Of a DNA stretch of 64,000 bases, positions 20,831-30,031 are shown piece after piece (position 1 is the stretch's first letter; the number at the start of each line of letters is the position of its first letter). The position numbers and the translations under genes are program-made. Below the pieces are notes generated by a model, which saw only the letters and a program-made list of their open reading frames with translations, was not told the DNA's origin and searched no databases. The stretch is from Brachyspira murdochii (GTDB lineage: Bacteria; Spirochaetota; JAAYUW01). The DNA lies in assembly GCA_020722965.1 (NCBI GenBank), contig DYJT01000005.1, positions 40,303-104,302 on the forward strand, given 5' to 3'.

Positions 20831-22099
20831 TTAAAGATATTCTTCAATTTGAAAATTTAATTCTTTAGGGTTAATGATAGAAGTAATAAAAAGATTTGGG
20901 GATTTTTCTAAATCAACAAGCTTTTTATCAGTAACTCTATCTCCAAATTCATCTATAATCATTTTTACAATAGGTCTTAAAGGTAGATTTGGGTTAGCCT
21001 GGTAAACAATACCTATCGAACCATCATTAAATTGTACAAGGGAACCTATAGGATAAATACTCATTATCGAGAGAAAAGTTTTGGATACTTCTGGATCATA
21101 AAGATTCTTAGAAGCCTGTAAGACATCCTTAATAGCCCTATGTCCATGAAATTTTTCTCTATAAGTATGTGGTTCTGTCATAGCATCGAATGAATCGGCA
21201 ACAGCAACAATCCTGCTGTATTGGGAGATCTGATCTCCATGTCTTTTAGCGGGATAACCAGAACCATTAAATCTTTCATGGTGCTGAAGAGCCACCTGGC
21301 ATATTTCATCTGTAAAGTTTTGTTTTTGACTTAAAATCTTGTAGCCTTCTATGGTATGCTTTTGAACTTCAATATATTCGGAGGGTGTAAGCTTTTCTTT
21401 TTTATCTATTATTGATTCTGGAACCTTAAGCATACCGACATCATGAAGCAACGATGCTATTGCCAGTTGATTAAGTTTATATTGATTCAAATTCATATGA
21501 TAGCCCAGTAAAACAGAATAAATACAGACATTGGTCGAGTGAACTATTAAATAATCATAAGCAGGATCCTCAAAGTGACTTAGAATCGAAAGGATTTCTG
21601 TTTTTTTATTCATTACAAGATTTGTAATTTCACCTATTACATCGTAAATGTCATTTTTTGAAGCTATTTGCCCTATCTTGATATCCTGCATAATTGATTT
21701 TACCATGGAAAGTATTTTAGTATATTGAGTTATAATCGCAATATTAGTCATTTCTGCTGCTTTCGGAAGGTTTGAAATTTGAGTATCTATTTTTTTAATG
21801 TCTACTGCATACTTTTTGAGTTTTTGTGCTAGTTCTTTTCTCTTATCAGGCTTCTCTATTTCAACATTTGCTCTGTGTTCTTCGGATTCACTTTCATTTA
21901 CAGGTCTTGCAGAAGGCATACTTTGAGAAGTTTCATCATCATCAACCTCAACTTCTGATACACGCCATCTTTTTAATCTTTCAAGATCCGAAAGTTTTAC
22001 AGGGGTAAATGCAGGAATTACTACTTGAGTACCAAAATAAACAGGGTTTGTGAATTCCATTCCTATCTTAATATCTTCGATTTTAATCTTCTTTTTCAT
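20831..22099 (-). CDS. HD-GYP domain protein (putative c-di-GMP phosphodiesterase)
   Basis: LLHDVGMLKVPESIIDKKEKLT and HHERFNGSGYPAKRHGDQISQYSRIVAVADSFDAMT. Confidence 0.93.
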   Translation of the reverse strand: MKKKIKIEDIKIGMEFTNPVYFGTQVVIPAFTPVKLSDLERLKRWRVSEVEVDDDETSQSMPSARPVNESESEEHRANVEIEKPDKRKELAQKLKKYAVDIKKIDTQISNLPKAAEMTNIAIITQYTKILSMVKSIMQDIKIGQIASKNDIYDVIGEITNLVMNKKTEILSILSHFEDPAYDYLIVHSTNVCIYSVLLGYHMNLNQYKLNQLAIASLLHDVGMLKVPESIIDKKEKLTPSEYIEVQKHTIEGYKILSQKQNFTDEICQVALQHHERFNGSGYPAKRHGDQISQYSRIVAVADSFDAMTEPHTYREKFHGHRAIKDVLQASKNLYDPEVSKTFLSIMSIYPIGSLVQFNDGSIGIVYQANPNLPLRPIVKMIIDEFGDRVTDKKLVDLEKSPNLFITSIINPKELNFQIEEYL

Positions 22100-22397
22100 C
22101 TTTAATTTCCCTTTTTTTCATGACAAAAGAATAGATGGTAGCCAATATTTCGAATAATTCCTCAGGAACAAATTCATTTATTTCTAACTGATATATATTA
22201 TCGGTAAGATTACTATCGGTAATTACAGGGATATCATTCTCTTTTGCTATATCAATAATCTTCTTTGCATTTATTCCACTTCCTTTAGCCACCAGTTTGG
22301 GTGCTATTTCGCTTTTATTATAATGTAAGGCTACAGACTTCGATTTTAATATTGAACCTTTTTTCTTTTCAGTCATTTTCTGGTAATATATTAACAC
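22083..22397 (-). CDS. FlhB C-terminal-like protein (FhlB/YlqH type)
   Basis: KSVALHYNKSEIAPKLVAKGSGINAKKIIDIAKENDIPVITDSNL resembles the cytoplasmic FlhB/EscU switch domain; about 104 aa. Confidence 0.85.
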   Translation of the reverse strand: MLIYYQKMTEKKKGSILKSKSVALHYNKSEIAPKLVAKGSGINAKKIIDIAKENDIPVITDSNLTDNIYQLEINEFVPEELFEILATIYSFVMKKREIKDEKED

Positions 22398-22495
22398 ATT
22401 TAAGATAAAAAGTAAACAATCAAGGTCTTATAATATTTTTTTCATATTTGCTAATAGGTATTGAATAGTAGGAAAGAAACAATTCTGTGATTACA

Positions 22496-22591
22496 GATTT
22501 TATTTTTCATATTTTCTTTTACAAAAATGATTAGTAAGTAAAGAAATAAAAAAGACGATTTGGTTTTATTTTTCATATCTTCTCGTACAAA
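22496..22591. repeat. Imperfect direct repeat duplicating the 3' end of 22566..23285, 66-bp period
   Basis: TTTTATTTTTCATATTTTCTTTTACAAA (from 22498) versus TTTTATTTTTCATATCTTCTCGTACAAA (from 22564). Confidence 0.85.
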
Positions 22592-23285
22592 GCCATTTAT
22601 ATTCTGGTTTTAATTTTGATAATTCTAATTGTGCATCGAAAACCTTTGAATAAAAATCATTTGAATTTGTAATGAAATTGACATTTATCTTCCCTTTAGA
22701 TTTTTGATAGTATCCTTTTACAAAAAGATATTTTTTCCCTTCAAGCTCAAAATTCAAAGAAAAAAAATAGGAACCAACCTGAATTTGTTTAATTTCAACA
22801 TGAAAATACCTGTTTTCATCTATTTTCATTAAAGAATGATATTCATTATCTTGAATAACATAAGCCATCTTTTGAAATATTTCTACTAAACTTTGAAAGT
22901 CTTTAAAATTATTTCCTTGCTCAACAATATTGTTTTTACTTAGTAAACTTTCGATAAGAGAATTTGAATATTTTTCTTTTAATAAAGAAAGAAATTCTAT
23001 TTTCGGATTTTGATCTTGCTCGAATAAAACATTTTCTTTAATTAATTCAAACCTGTATATACCTTTATTGTCAAGAACTTTTAAAAAAATAAAGGGAGAA
23101 TTTGTCTTTAAATTTAAATAAGATGTCTTAAAAATTTGATCATTTATAGAAAAAAAAAGAATACCATTATTAATCGATAAGATTCTTGCCTTATAAATCT
23201 TACCAATCTCAAGAGGGAAAGATCTATTCCCCTGGTGTCTTTCATTGTTTATGAAAGATGCATCAAAGGATGCAAGCATTTTCAT
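22566..23285 (-). CDS. Hypothetical; weakly FliK/YlqG-like
   Basis: Lies directly upstream of the FhlB-like gene; C-terminal pattern (VEIKQIQVGSYFFSLNFELEGKKYLFVKGYYQKSKGKINVNF) compatible with a hook-length-control-like domain. Weak. Confidence 0.35.
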   Translation of the reverse strand: MKMLASFDASFINNERHQGNRSFPLEIGKIYKARILSINNGILFFSINDQIFKTSYLNLKTNSPFIFLKVLDNKGIYRFELIKENVLFEQDQNPKIEFLSLLKEKYSNSLIESLLSKNNIVEQGNNFKDFQSLVEIFQKMAYVIQDNEYHSLMKIDENRYFHVEIKQIQVGSYFFSLNFELEGKKYLFVKGYYQKSKGKINVNFITNSNDFYSKVFDAQLELSKLKPEYKWLCTRRYEK

Positions 23286-23368
23286 TTATATTATTATTAA
23301 TTAATCTTTTCCCGCTTTATTTAACAAAAAAGGTTAACAAAAAAAGGATTTAATAAATTTATAATAAA

Positions 23369-23707
23369 TTATTTTTCTTTAATTTTAGCAGATTTACCGG
23401 TTCTTTCTCTTAAGTAATAAAGTTTGGCTCTTCTTACTCTTCCTTTTTTGACTATTTCTATCTTATCAATTCTTGGGGAATAAACCGGGAAAATTCTTTC
23501 CACACCAACACCATAAGAAGTTTTTCGGACTGTAACATTTTTTGAGATACCGCTACCCTTTTTGGAAATTACTGTCCCTTCGTAAGGCTGAATTCTTTCT
23601 TTTCCACCCTCTACAACTTTATAATGAACTCTAATTGTATCGCCTATTCTAAAGGCAGGAATTGGTTTATTTGTATATTCTTCGGTTATCTTTTCGATTA
23701 TATTCAT
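23369..23707 (-). CDS. rplS: 50S ribosomal protein L19
   Basis: [46 protein letters not shown]...[15 protein letters not shown]. Confidence 0.97.
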   Translation of the reverse strand: MNIIEKITEEYTNKPIPAFRIGDTIRVHYKVVEGGKERIQPYEGTVISKKGSGISKNVTVRKTSYGVGVERIFPVYSPRIDKIEIVKKGRVRRAKLYYLRERTGKSAKIKEK

Positions 23708-23792
23708 TTAAATCCTCCAAGATATATATTATTATAAAATATTAAATTATCTGCTTTGGAAAATTAGCATTATTATGAATATTTGCAAGAAT

Positions 23793-24458
23793 TTATTTTT
23801 CAAGCAAATCTGCTCTGTATTTAATCGTCATTTCAATACTTTTCTCTTTTCTCCATTTTGCTATTTCTTTGTGATTACCTGATGTTAAAACCTTTGGTAC
23901 ATTCATCCCTTCATATTCAAAGGGTCTTGTATAATGAGGATATTCGAGTAATGATTGCTCGAAAGATTCTTCATTAAGTGCTTGTTGCTGTAAAAAACCA
24001 GGAATATGGCGAAGAATTGCATCTATTAATGCCAAAGAAGCAGGATCTCCACCAGTTAAAATAAAATCGCCAATGCTTACAAAATCATCTACATATTTTT
24101 CAATAAATCTTTCATCAATCCCTTCATACCTTCCGTTAACAAGAGTGATCAAAGGCTCTTGAGCAAGAGTTTTAACCAGATTATTGTCTATCTTTTTACC
24201 TCTTGGAGCAAGAAGTATAACTTTCCCTTTTTCATTAAAAGATTTTAAGCAATTTGCAAGAGGCTCAATTCTCAGGATCATTCCAATTCCGCCGCCATAT
24301 GGATAATCATCTACTTTTTTATGCTTCCCAAGCCCAAAGTCTCTTAAGTTTCTTATCTCATATTCAAAAATACCGTTTTTTAATGCATTATAAAAAACAG
24401 AGAAATTGAAATAAGTTTCATAAAGTTCTGGAATTAATGTAATAATATTAAATTTCAT
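23793..24458 (-). CDS. trmD: tRNA (guanine-N1)-methyltransferase
   Basis: MKFNIITLIPELYETYF, DDYPYGGGIGMIL, GRYEGIDERF, SIGDFILTGGDPASLALIDAI, YPHYTRPFEYEGMNVPKVL. Start trimmed from the 24473 GTG to the ATG at 24458. Confidence 0.96.
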   Translation of the reverse strand: MKFNIITLIPELYETYFNFSVFYNALKNGIFEYEIRNLRDFGLGKHKKVDDYPYGGGIGMILRIEPLANCLKSFNEKGKVILLAPRGKKIDNNLVKTLAQEPLITLVNGRYEGIDERFIEKYVDDFVSIGDFILTGGDPASLALIDAILRHIPGFLQQQALNEESFEQSLLEYPHYTRPFEYEGMNVPKVLTSGNHKEIAKWRKEKSIEMTIKYRADLLEK

Positions 24459-24523
24459 CTTCACATTCCACACTTCATACCTGTACCTGTGCTTAGAACT
24501 AATGTCATTATATTAAATTTCAT
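24435..24523. repeat. Imperfect direct repeat duplicating the trmD start, 65-bp period
   Basis: TAATGTAATAATATTAAATTTCAT (24435-24458) versus TAATGTCATTATATTAAATTTCAT (24500-24523); 22/24 identical. Confidence 0.9.
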
Positions 24524-24526
24524 CAT
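24461..24526 (-). other. 21-codon mini-ORF between rimM and trmD whose 5' part duplicates the trmD start
   Basis: Reads MMKFNIMTLVLSTGTGMKCGM*. Its first ATG overlaps the rimM TGA (ATGA); its stop is 2 nt before the trmD ATG. Confidence 0.55.
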
Positions 24527-25050
24527 TTTTTTGTCCCGATATTGTTTCCTTCTATAAGATCAAATCTCTGTAATTTTATTAATTTATTCTCTTTATCTAT
24601 AAATTCAACAAATGGACTTAAAAAGGGGACAAGATATTCTTTATTATCTATTATGATAGATAGGTAAACTATCTCATTTGAAATGTATATATCATTCGCA
24701 AAGGTTGTTTTCCCTTGAGAGTATTCGATTTTATACATTAAAAGTTCATAGTAAAACAATTCATTATCATTTAATTTAAGAGAATCTTCCTTTGGTAGAT
24801 AGAGAAACTTACCAATTAAATTTCTTGTTTTATTTAAATTATCATAGCCTTTAAAAAATAGATGAAGGTGATCCCAATCACCCTCAATTTTTTCGACTAT
24901 TATTTTTTCTGTGCAATCTACATTTAAATAAAATTCTTTTGAATCGTATATTCTTTGCTTAATATCTGTCAAAGCTTGAAGGCAAACACCACCAGAAAGC
25001 CCAAATGATCTTGTAATCTTTGCGACAAGAACACCTTTTAAGTCTGGCAA
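24523..25050 (-). CDS. rimM: Ribosome maturation factor RimM
   Basis: VLVAKITRSFGLSGGVCLQAL N-terminus; position between khpA and trmD. Confidence 0.88.
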   Translation of the reverse strand: MPDLKGVLVAKITRSFGLSGGVCLQALTDIKQRIYDSKEFYLNVDCTEKIIVEKIEGDWDHLHLFFKGYDNLNKTRNLIGKFLYLPKEDSLKLNDNELFYYELLMYKIEYSQGKTTFANDIYISNEIVYLSIIIDNKEYLVPFLSPFVEFIDKENKLIKLQRFDLIEGNNIGTKK

Positions 25051-25059
25051 TAAACTCCC

Positions 25060-25296
25060 CTATTCCTTAATTTCTAGAGCTATATGCCTTCCATTTTTAG
25101 AATTGACCGCAGAAAGCAATGTCCTTAATGATTTTATAATAACCCCATTTTTTCCTATAATTTTCCCCATATCTTTTGGGTTTACTTTTAATTCTATTAG
25201 CGTTGTTTTTTCACCTTCAATCAGATTAAGCCTTACATCATCTGGAAAATCCACGATTGATTTTGTTATATATTCTATAAAATCTTTTTCTTTCAT
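25060..25296 (-). CDS. khpA: KH-domain RNA-binding protein KhpA
   Basis: LKVNPKDMGKIIGKNGVIIKSLRTLLSAV: GxxG KH motif; 78 aa next to rpsP. Confidence 0.92.
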   Translation of the reverse strand: MKEKDFIEYITKSIVDFPDDVRLNLIEGEKTTLIELKVNPKDMGKIIGKNGVIIKSLRTLLSAVNSKNGRHIALEIKE

Positions 25297-25307
25297 CCTG
25301 AAATCTT

Positions 25308-25613
25308 CTATTTTTGTTTTCTAATTTCTGGTTTTAAAACAATGCCTTTTTTTGCAAGAAGTTTGCATACAGTAGCAGAAGGCTCTGCACCTTTTTTATA
25401 CCACTCGATTATCTTGTTTTTAGAAATCTCGACAGCTTCCAAATTAGGCTCACCTTTGAATTGAAACTTCTTTTCGTCATCCTCTTCATGTGGGTTATAG
25501 GAACCTAATTCTTCGATAAATCTTCCATCCCTTGGAAATCTTTCATCTGTAACGACTAATCTAAAATAAATCTGATTTTTTCTTCCAACTCTTTTTAAGC
25601 GAAGTTTAACCAT
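25308..25613 (-). CDS. rpsP: 30S ribosomal protein S16
   Basis: MVKLRLKRVGRKNQIYFRLVVTDERFPRDGRFIEELGSYNP. Confidence 0.97.
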   Translation of the reverse strand: MVKLRLKRVGRKNQIYFRLVVTDERFPRDGRFIEELGSYNPHEEDDEKKFQFKGEPNLEAVEISKNKIIEWYKKGAEPSATVCKLLAKKGIVLKPEIRKQK

Positions 25614-25684
25614 CTATAAAGCTCCTTTTAAAATAGCAAAATAACAAAAACAAATTAATCTAGATTTGAACTTTGTCAAGGTAT

Positions 25685-27616
25685 TTATTGATTTCTGTTT
25701 TCCAACTGCTGTGCATATGAATCGAGTTTTTCTATTACATTTATTAAATTCAAAATTGATTTTGAAATTTCATTGAAATTATCTTCAACTGATTTTAATA
25801 TATTTGTATTCTGATTTAATATACTCATAAATTGTTGAAAATTATAGTAAAAATCCTCGAAATATTTTGAAAGAATTTTTGAACTTTCTATACCACTATC
25901 GGTCGATAAAATTGTTTCATCGGCAATATTTTTTATCTTGGAAACAAGATCGGTCGATTTAGAAGCAAGGTTTTTAACTTCATTTGCAACAACACTAAAG
26001 CTTTTGTAATAATCTGAACTTCTGGAAGACTCGATAGATGCATTTAAACCAAGCAAAGAAGTTTGTTTAGAAATTTCTTCAATCTGGTTTGAAAATTCTT
26101 TTGTAATGTTTAATTTACTTTTCATGAAATTGAAATTATTTGAATTTAAATCTATTACGTTTCTAAGCTGATTCCCGATCTTTATTTGACTCTGTGCAAG
26201 ATTTACTATCTTTTTATCTATATCATTTATTTTGTTATTTAATTCATTCAGTTTTAATGTTAACTGGTTTAAAAGGTCTATTTGGGATTTTGTGTATTGA
26301 CTTTTTTCTGTCAAGTCTTTTGAAACTTCATTAAAAATATTATCATTTTTTTTAATTAATTCTAATGATGATGAAATATTATTCAGGTAATTTTTTAAAC
26401 TTTCATTAGATTTACCAATTTCTATATTCTTATTATTAGTTATAATAAAGGTTTCAATCAATTCATTTAAGATTAATCTTGATAAAATCAAGATATATAT
26501 TTCAAATCCTAGAATCATAGTATAAAATTGCGGGTAGGATTGAGGGAAAGTAAATGCAAACATATCATTGATTATGGTAAAAAATAAAATAGAAAATGGA
26601 AATAAGAATTTTCTCATCTTTTTGTTTTTATCATAAAAATATCTTTTAAAAACATATAAAACAAGATATAAAAATGATAAAATTCCAAGAATAAGCTCAT
26701 ATGTATAAAATTTTTTTCTTAATTCATAATTTTTATATAAAATAGTATCGATTATGAAAAATAGAACAAAAAATGATAGTACCACTTTTATAAATAAATT
26801 AAATTTCTCTTTTATCAGATAAAAAAAGGAAAGATAAAAGAAGATTATAAGTAAATAAATCGATTTATAAACCAAAATATAATTAAATGTTATATAATTT
26901 ATAGGCAGGTATTCTAAGAGTTGATTTAAGGAAAAGAGTAAAACAAAAATAGAGGATATCGAAAAATAGACTAATTCCTTTCTTTTTTCCTTGATTCCAA
27001 TATAAAAAAATAAGATAGAGATAATAAAAATAATTAAGAATAGAAATCTTTTAATTTTTACATTAAATAAATTCGATAATTCACTTTTAAAAGTAAGATT
27101 TTCATATTCTCCTAAATAAAAAGGTTGAGTAATGCTGCAATTTGTAAGAATGTAAATGGCTATTTTTACCTCGGCAAATTCTTCTTTATTAACAAATTTA
27201 AATAAATTGATAGTTTTATCAAAATTATATGCCGAAAAGATTATATCTGCTTTTTTACCATATTCGGCTATTAAAAGATCGTTTAAATATACTTCTACAC
27301 CATCACTAAGTTTTCCCAACCTTATACCTGGATTTTTGTATTTCGAAAGATTCAGCTTCTGTTTTAATACTACGACCCCTTTTTGGTTGTTAATATGCCC
27401 TGATAAATCAAAAGGCAAATCTATTATCAGATTTTCTACCAATTTGCCATCTTGATAAAATTCAAATTGCCAGTTTTCGGATAGTATATCTATATCTTTT
27501 TGTTTTGGGATATTTGATAGATAAGAATAAACAAACAAAAATAATGCTATCGTGCAGATCGTTATTGTTAAAATTTTCAATATAAAGATTAATTTTTCAA
27601 ATATCTTTTCCATCAT
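25685..27616 (-). CDS. 7TMR-DISM-like receptor with C-terminal MCP-like signalling domain
   Basis: N-terminal TM, beta-rich extracytoplasmic domain (GVVVLKQKLNL...GVEVYLNDLLIAEYG), about 7 TM helices, then MCP-like ISKQTSLLGLNASIESSRSSDYYKSFSVVANEVKNLASKS. Confidence 0.75.
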   Translation of the reverse strand: MMEKIFEKLIFILKILTITICTIALFLFVYSYLSNIPKQKDIDILSENWQFEFYQDGKLVENLIIDLPFDLSGHINNQKGVVVLKQKLNLSKYKNPGIRLGKLSDGVEVYLNDLLIAEYGKKADIIFSAYNFDKTINLFKFVNKEEFAEVKIAIYILTNCSITQPFYLGEYENLTFKSELSNLFNVKIKRFLFLIIFIISILFFYIGIKEKRKELVYFSISSIFVLLFSLNQLLEYLPINYITFNYILVYKSIYLLIIFFYLSFFYLIKEKFNLFIKVVLSFFVLFFIIDTILYKNYELRKKFYTYELILGILSFLYLVLYVFKRYFYDKNKKMRKFLFPFSILFFTIINDMFAFTFPQSYPQFYTMILGFEIYILILSRLILNELIETFIITNNKNIEIGKSNESLKNYLNNISSSLELIKKNDNIFNEVSKDLTEKSQYTKSQIDLLNQLTLKLNELNNKINDIDKKIVNLAQSQIKIGNQLRNVIDLNSNNFNFMKSKLNITKEFSNQIEEISKQTSLLGLNASIESSRSSDYYKSFSVVANEVKNLASKSTDLVSKIKNIADETILSTDSGIESSKILSKYFEDFYYNFQQFMSILNQNTNILKSVEDNFNEISKSILNLINVIEKLDSYAQQLENRNQ

Positions 27617-27633
27617 CTTCAGGTCTAACTAAT

Positions 27634-29649
27634 TTAATTTTCAAAATTAACATTTTTACTTTCAAAAATCAAAGAATAAAGTACTTTTGACTTTGAATCA
27701 ATTTCTTGTGCAAGAAGGGAAATTTCTACTATAAGTTTATCAAGGCTTTCGATTTTTTGAATGAATTGATTATGATTATCTTTATTTTTAGTTATCAGTT
27801 CTGAAAGTTGCATAAATTGATTTGAATACTTAATAAACAAATCTAAAAATTCATCTTCTCTTAACCTTACTTCCTTTACAGAATCGACAATAGCGTCGAT
27901 TCCCTTTTGTGCATTGGATGAAAAATCGGCTGATTTCATAGCCAGCTTTCTTATTTCATCTGAAATAATAGAAAAACCTCTACCCTTTTCTTTTGCCTTT
28001 CCAGCGACAACAGAGGAATTCAATGATAGTAAAGAGGTCTGCTCAACAATAATATCGATTTGCCTTGTGTTTTCAATTATCTGATTTATCTTATTTATTA
28101 CATTTGCAAGAATCTCATTTGTATTTTCATTCCCCTGTCTTACATTTTCTAACATTCCGGTAAGTTGTTTAACTTTACCAAATACTTCTTCTTCATTTAA
28201 GTTTGATGTTTTTAAGGACTCCTTTATTTTTTCGATTTGTTGCTTTAAGTTATGTATTATCTTTGAAAAATCGCTTCCTGTATTAGATAGATTTTCGGAA
28301 ATAATAAAACTATCCTTTGTTTCATCTAAAATTTTTTGAACATTCTCTGCTAGGTCTGTTTTCCTTTTTTCAAGCTCAAATGAAATTGAATCTAATTCCT
28401 TTGTAAATTTTCTTAGCTTGTAAAATGAATTGACCAGATCTCCTACAAGTCTACTAGCAATATATATAACAAAAGACTGAAACCCAAATATATTTAAATA
28501 TTTTAAAGTAAGATATTTTGGATAAAATTTTTTAATAATGTCGGGATATTTGAATGCTATAAAATCATTTGTTAGGCATAGAAAAAGAATTAAAATTGGC
28601 AAAATTATATCTTTTGAATTCTTTGATTTTGTTCTTAAATATTCTATTACAACGTAGGTAACTATATAAACAAAGATAAGATAAAGGAAAATATTAAAAA
28701 TTTGATAAAAACCAAGTCTTATAGTTCTATCATAGATTATGGTATCAAGAATAAAACCAATCAAAGATATATATATCCCAGCTTTTAAAATAAAATTGAG
28801 CTCTTTATCTATATATGAACAAATAAATAATATTAAAAATATCAATGCCAGATAAAGAGATTTGTATTCAAAAAGATAGTTAAAGATAGAATGGTCAATA
28901 GGTAAATTTGTGATTACATAGATTATTGTAAATAATGAAATTAATAGTATTAAAAATGCAAAATAAATGTAATAAGTAATCCTTAGTTTTTTGCCAATGT
29001 ATAAAAAAATAATTGCAAAAAGCAATGATATTAAAAGAAGAATCAATTTCAAATCGACATCTATAAAATTGTTTATCCTCTCTATTCTTTTTAACTCATA
29101 ATAATCCCCAAAATACAGATAATCTTGAGCCGAACCTTCGGGATAAAAGTAAACCCTTATCTTGATCTTAAAACTTTCAAGCTTAAGTGTATTTGGGATT
29201 TTAACCAGTATATTCTTATTCCAGGAAGTAAAATAAATATCATTGTAAATTCCATTTTTTGAAACTAAAACACCATTTATATAGATTTCGCTACAATCTA
29301 TCAATTTACCAAAATATATGCCTAAGAACCTGCTTTGTTTAAATAAATTGGAAATTTTAGGATCATTTTTTATATCTATTTTTTTTGTAAATTCTACAAC
29401 ACCTCGGCTAACTCGTTTTTCATAATCTAACAGAAGTTTATTAAATGATACTGGCATATTTGTTTGGCCAGATTTAATTAAAATCAGATTTGAAAAATCT
29501 TTATTATCAGCCTTATAAAAATTATAGTTCCAATTATTTGAAATTGATATAAATTTACTCTCAACTTGAGCATTTATATTTAAAACAAAAAATAAAGTTA
29601 AAATTATAATATATAAAACTAGTATATTTGTTTTTATGGTTTTGCTCAT
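27634..29649 (-). CDS. 7TMR-DISM-like receptor with C-terminal MCP-like signalling domain (paralog)
   Basis: Same architecture as 25685..27616; MCP-like IVEQTSLLSLNSSVVAGKAKEKGRGFSIISDEIRKLAMKS. Confidence 0.75.
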   Translation of the reverse strand: MSKTIKTNILVLYIIILTLFFVLNINAQVESKFISISNNWNYNFYKADNKDFSNLILIKSGQTNMPVSFNKLLLDYEKRVSRGVVEFTKKIDIKNDPKISNLFKQSRFLGIYFGKLIDCSEIYINGVLVSKNGIYNDIYFTSWNKNILVKIPNTLKLESFKIKIRVYFYPEGSAQDYLYFGDYYELKRIERINNFIDVDLKLILLLISLLFAIIFLYIGKKLRITYYIYFAFLILLISLFTIIYVITNLPIDHSIFNYLFEYKSLYLALIFLILFICSYIDKELNFILKAGIYISLIGFILDTIIYDRTIRLGFYQIFNIFLYLIFVYIVTYVVIEYLRTKSKNSKDIILPILILFLCLTNDFIAFKYPDIIKKFYPKYLTLKYLNIFGFQSFVIYIASRLVGDLVNSFYKLRKFTKELDSISFELEKRKTDLAENVQKILDETKDSFIISENLSNTGSDFSKIIHNLKQQIEKIKESLKTSNLNEEEVFGKVKQLTGMLENVRQGNENTNEILANVINKINQIIENTRQIDIIVEQTSLLSLNSSVVAGKAKEKGRGFSIISDEIRKLAMKSADFSSNAQKGIDAIVDSVKEVRLREDEFLDLFIKYSNQFMQLSELITKNKDNHNQFIQKIESLDKLIVEISLLAQEIDSKSKVLYSLIFESKNVNFEN

Positions 29650-29721
29650 GTTAAATATTATATAATTTTTATTATAAATATCGACAATTTTATTTATAAC
29701 TTTTTATAATTTGGATTTTAT

Positions 29722-30018
29722 ATGAATAATTTTGAAGATAAAAAAATAATTTTTCCGCTACTAATAAATAACCAAAAAGAAAAACAATTAGATGATTTTT
29801 TCGATAAAATTCTTTTTAAAATTAAAAATAAAGATAGTTTTATAGTTGTCGATATGACCAATCTTAATTCTATTAATTCCTCTATTTTAGCAAAGCTTCT
29901 TTATTACAGTAAAAAAACCACAAGATATGGTGGAAAACTAAAACTTATAAATATTAAAGATAGTTTAAAAAAGATACTGGTTAATTTAAAGTTTGATAGT
30001 TTTTTTATTATAGAATGA
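29722..30018 (+). CDS. STAS domain protein (anti-sigma factor antagonist-like)
   Basis: FIVVDMTNLNSINSSILAKLLYYSKKTTRYGGKLKLINIKDSLKKILVNLKFDSFF matches the STAS pattern. Confidence 0.75.
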   Translation: MNNFEDKKIIFPLLINNQKEKQLDDFFDKILFKIKNKDSFIVVDMTNLNSINSSILAKLLYYSKKTTRYGGKLKLINIKDSLKKILVNLKFDSFFIIE

Positions 30019-30031
30019 CTTTATAGAATCA

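Noticed and set aside
23745-23815. Possible duplication of the trmD 3' end (ATCTGCTTTGGA versus ATCTGCTCTGTA, 59 bp apart)
   Set aside because: Match is only about 10/12 nt and fades quickly; within chance expectation in AT-rich DNA.
24459-24473. trmD starting at the listed GTG (MWNVKMKFN...)
   Set aside because: The conserved TrmD N-terminus is MKFNIITLIPE, so the ATG at 24458 is the likely start.
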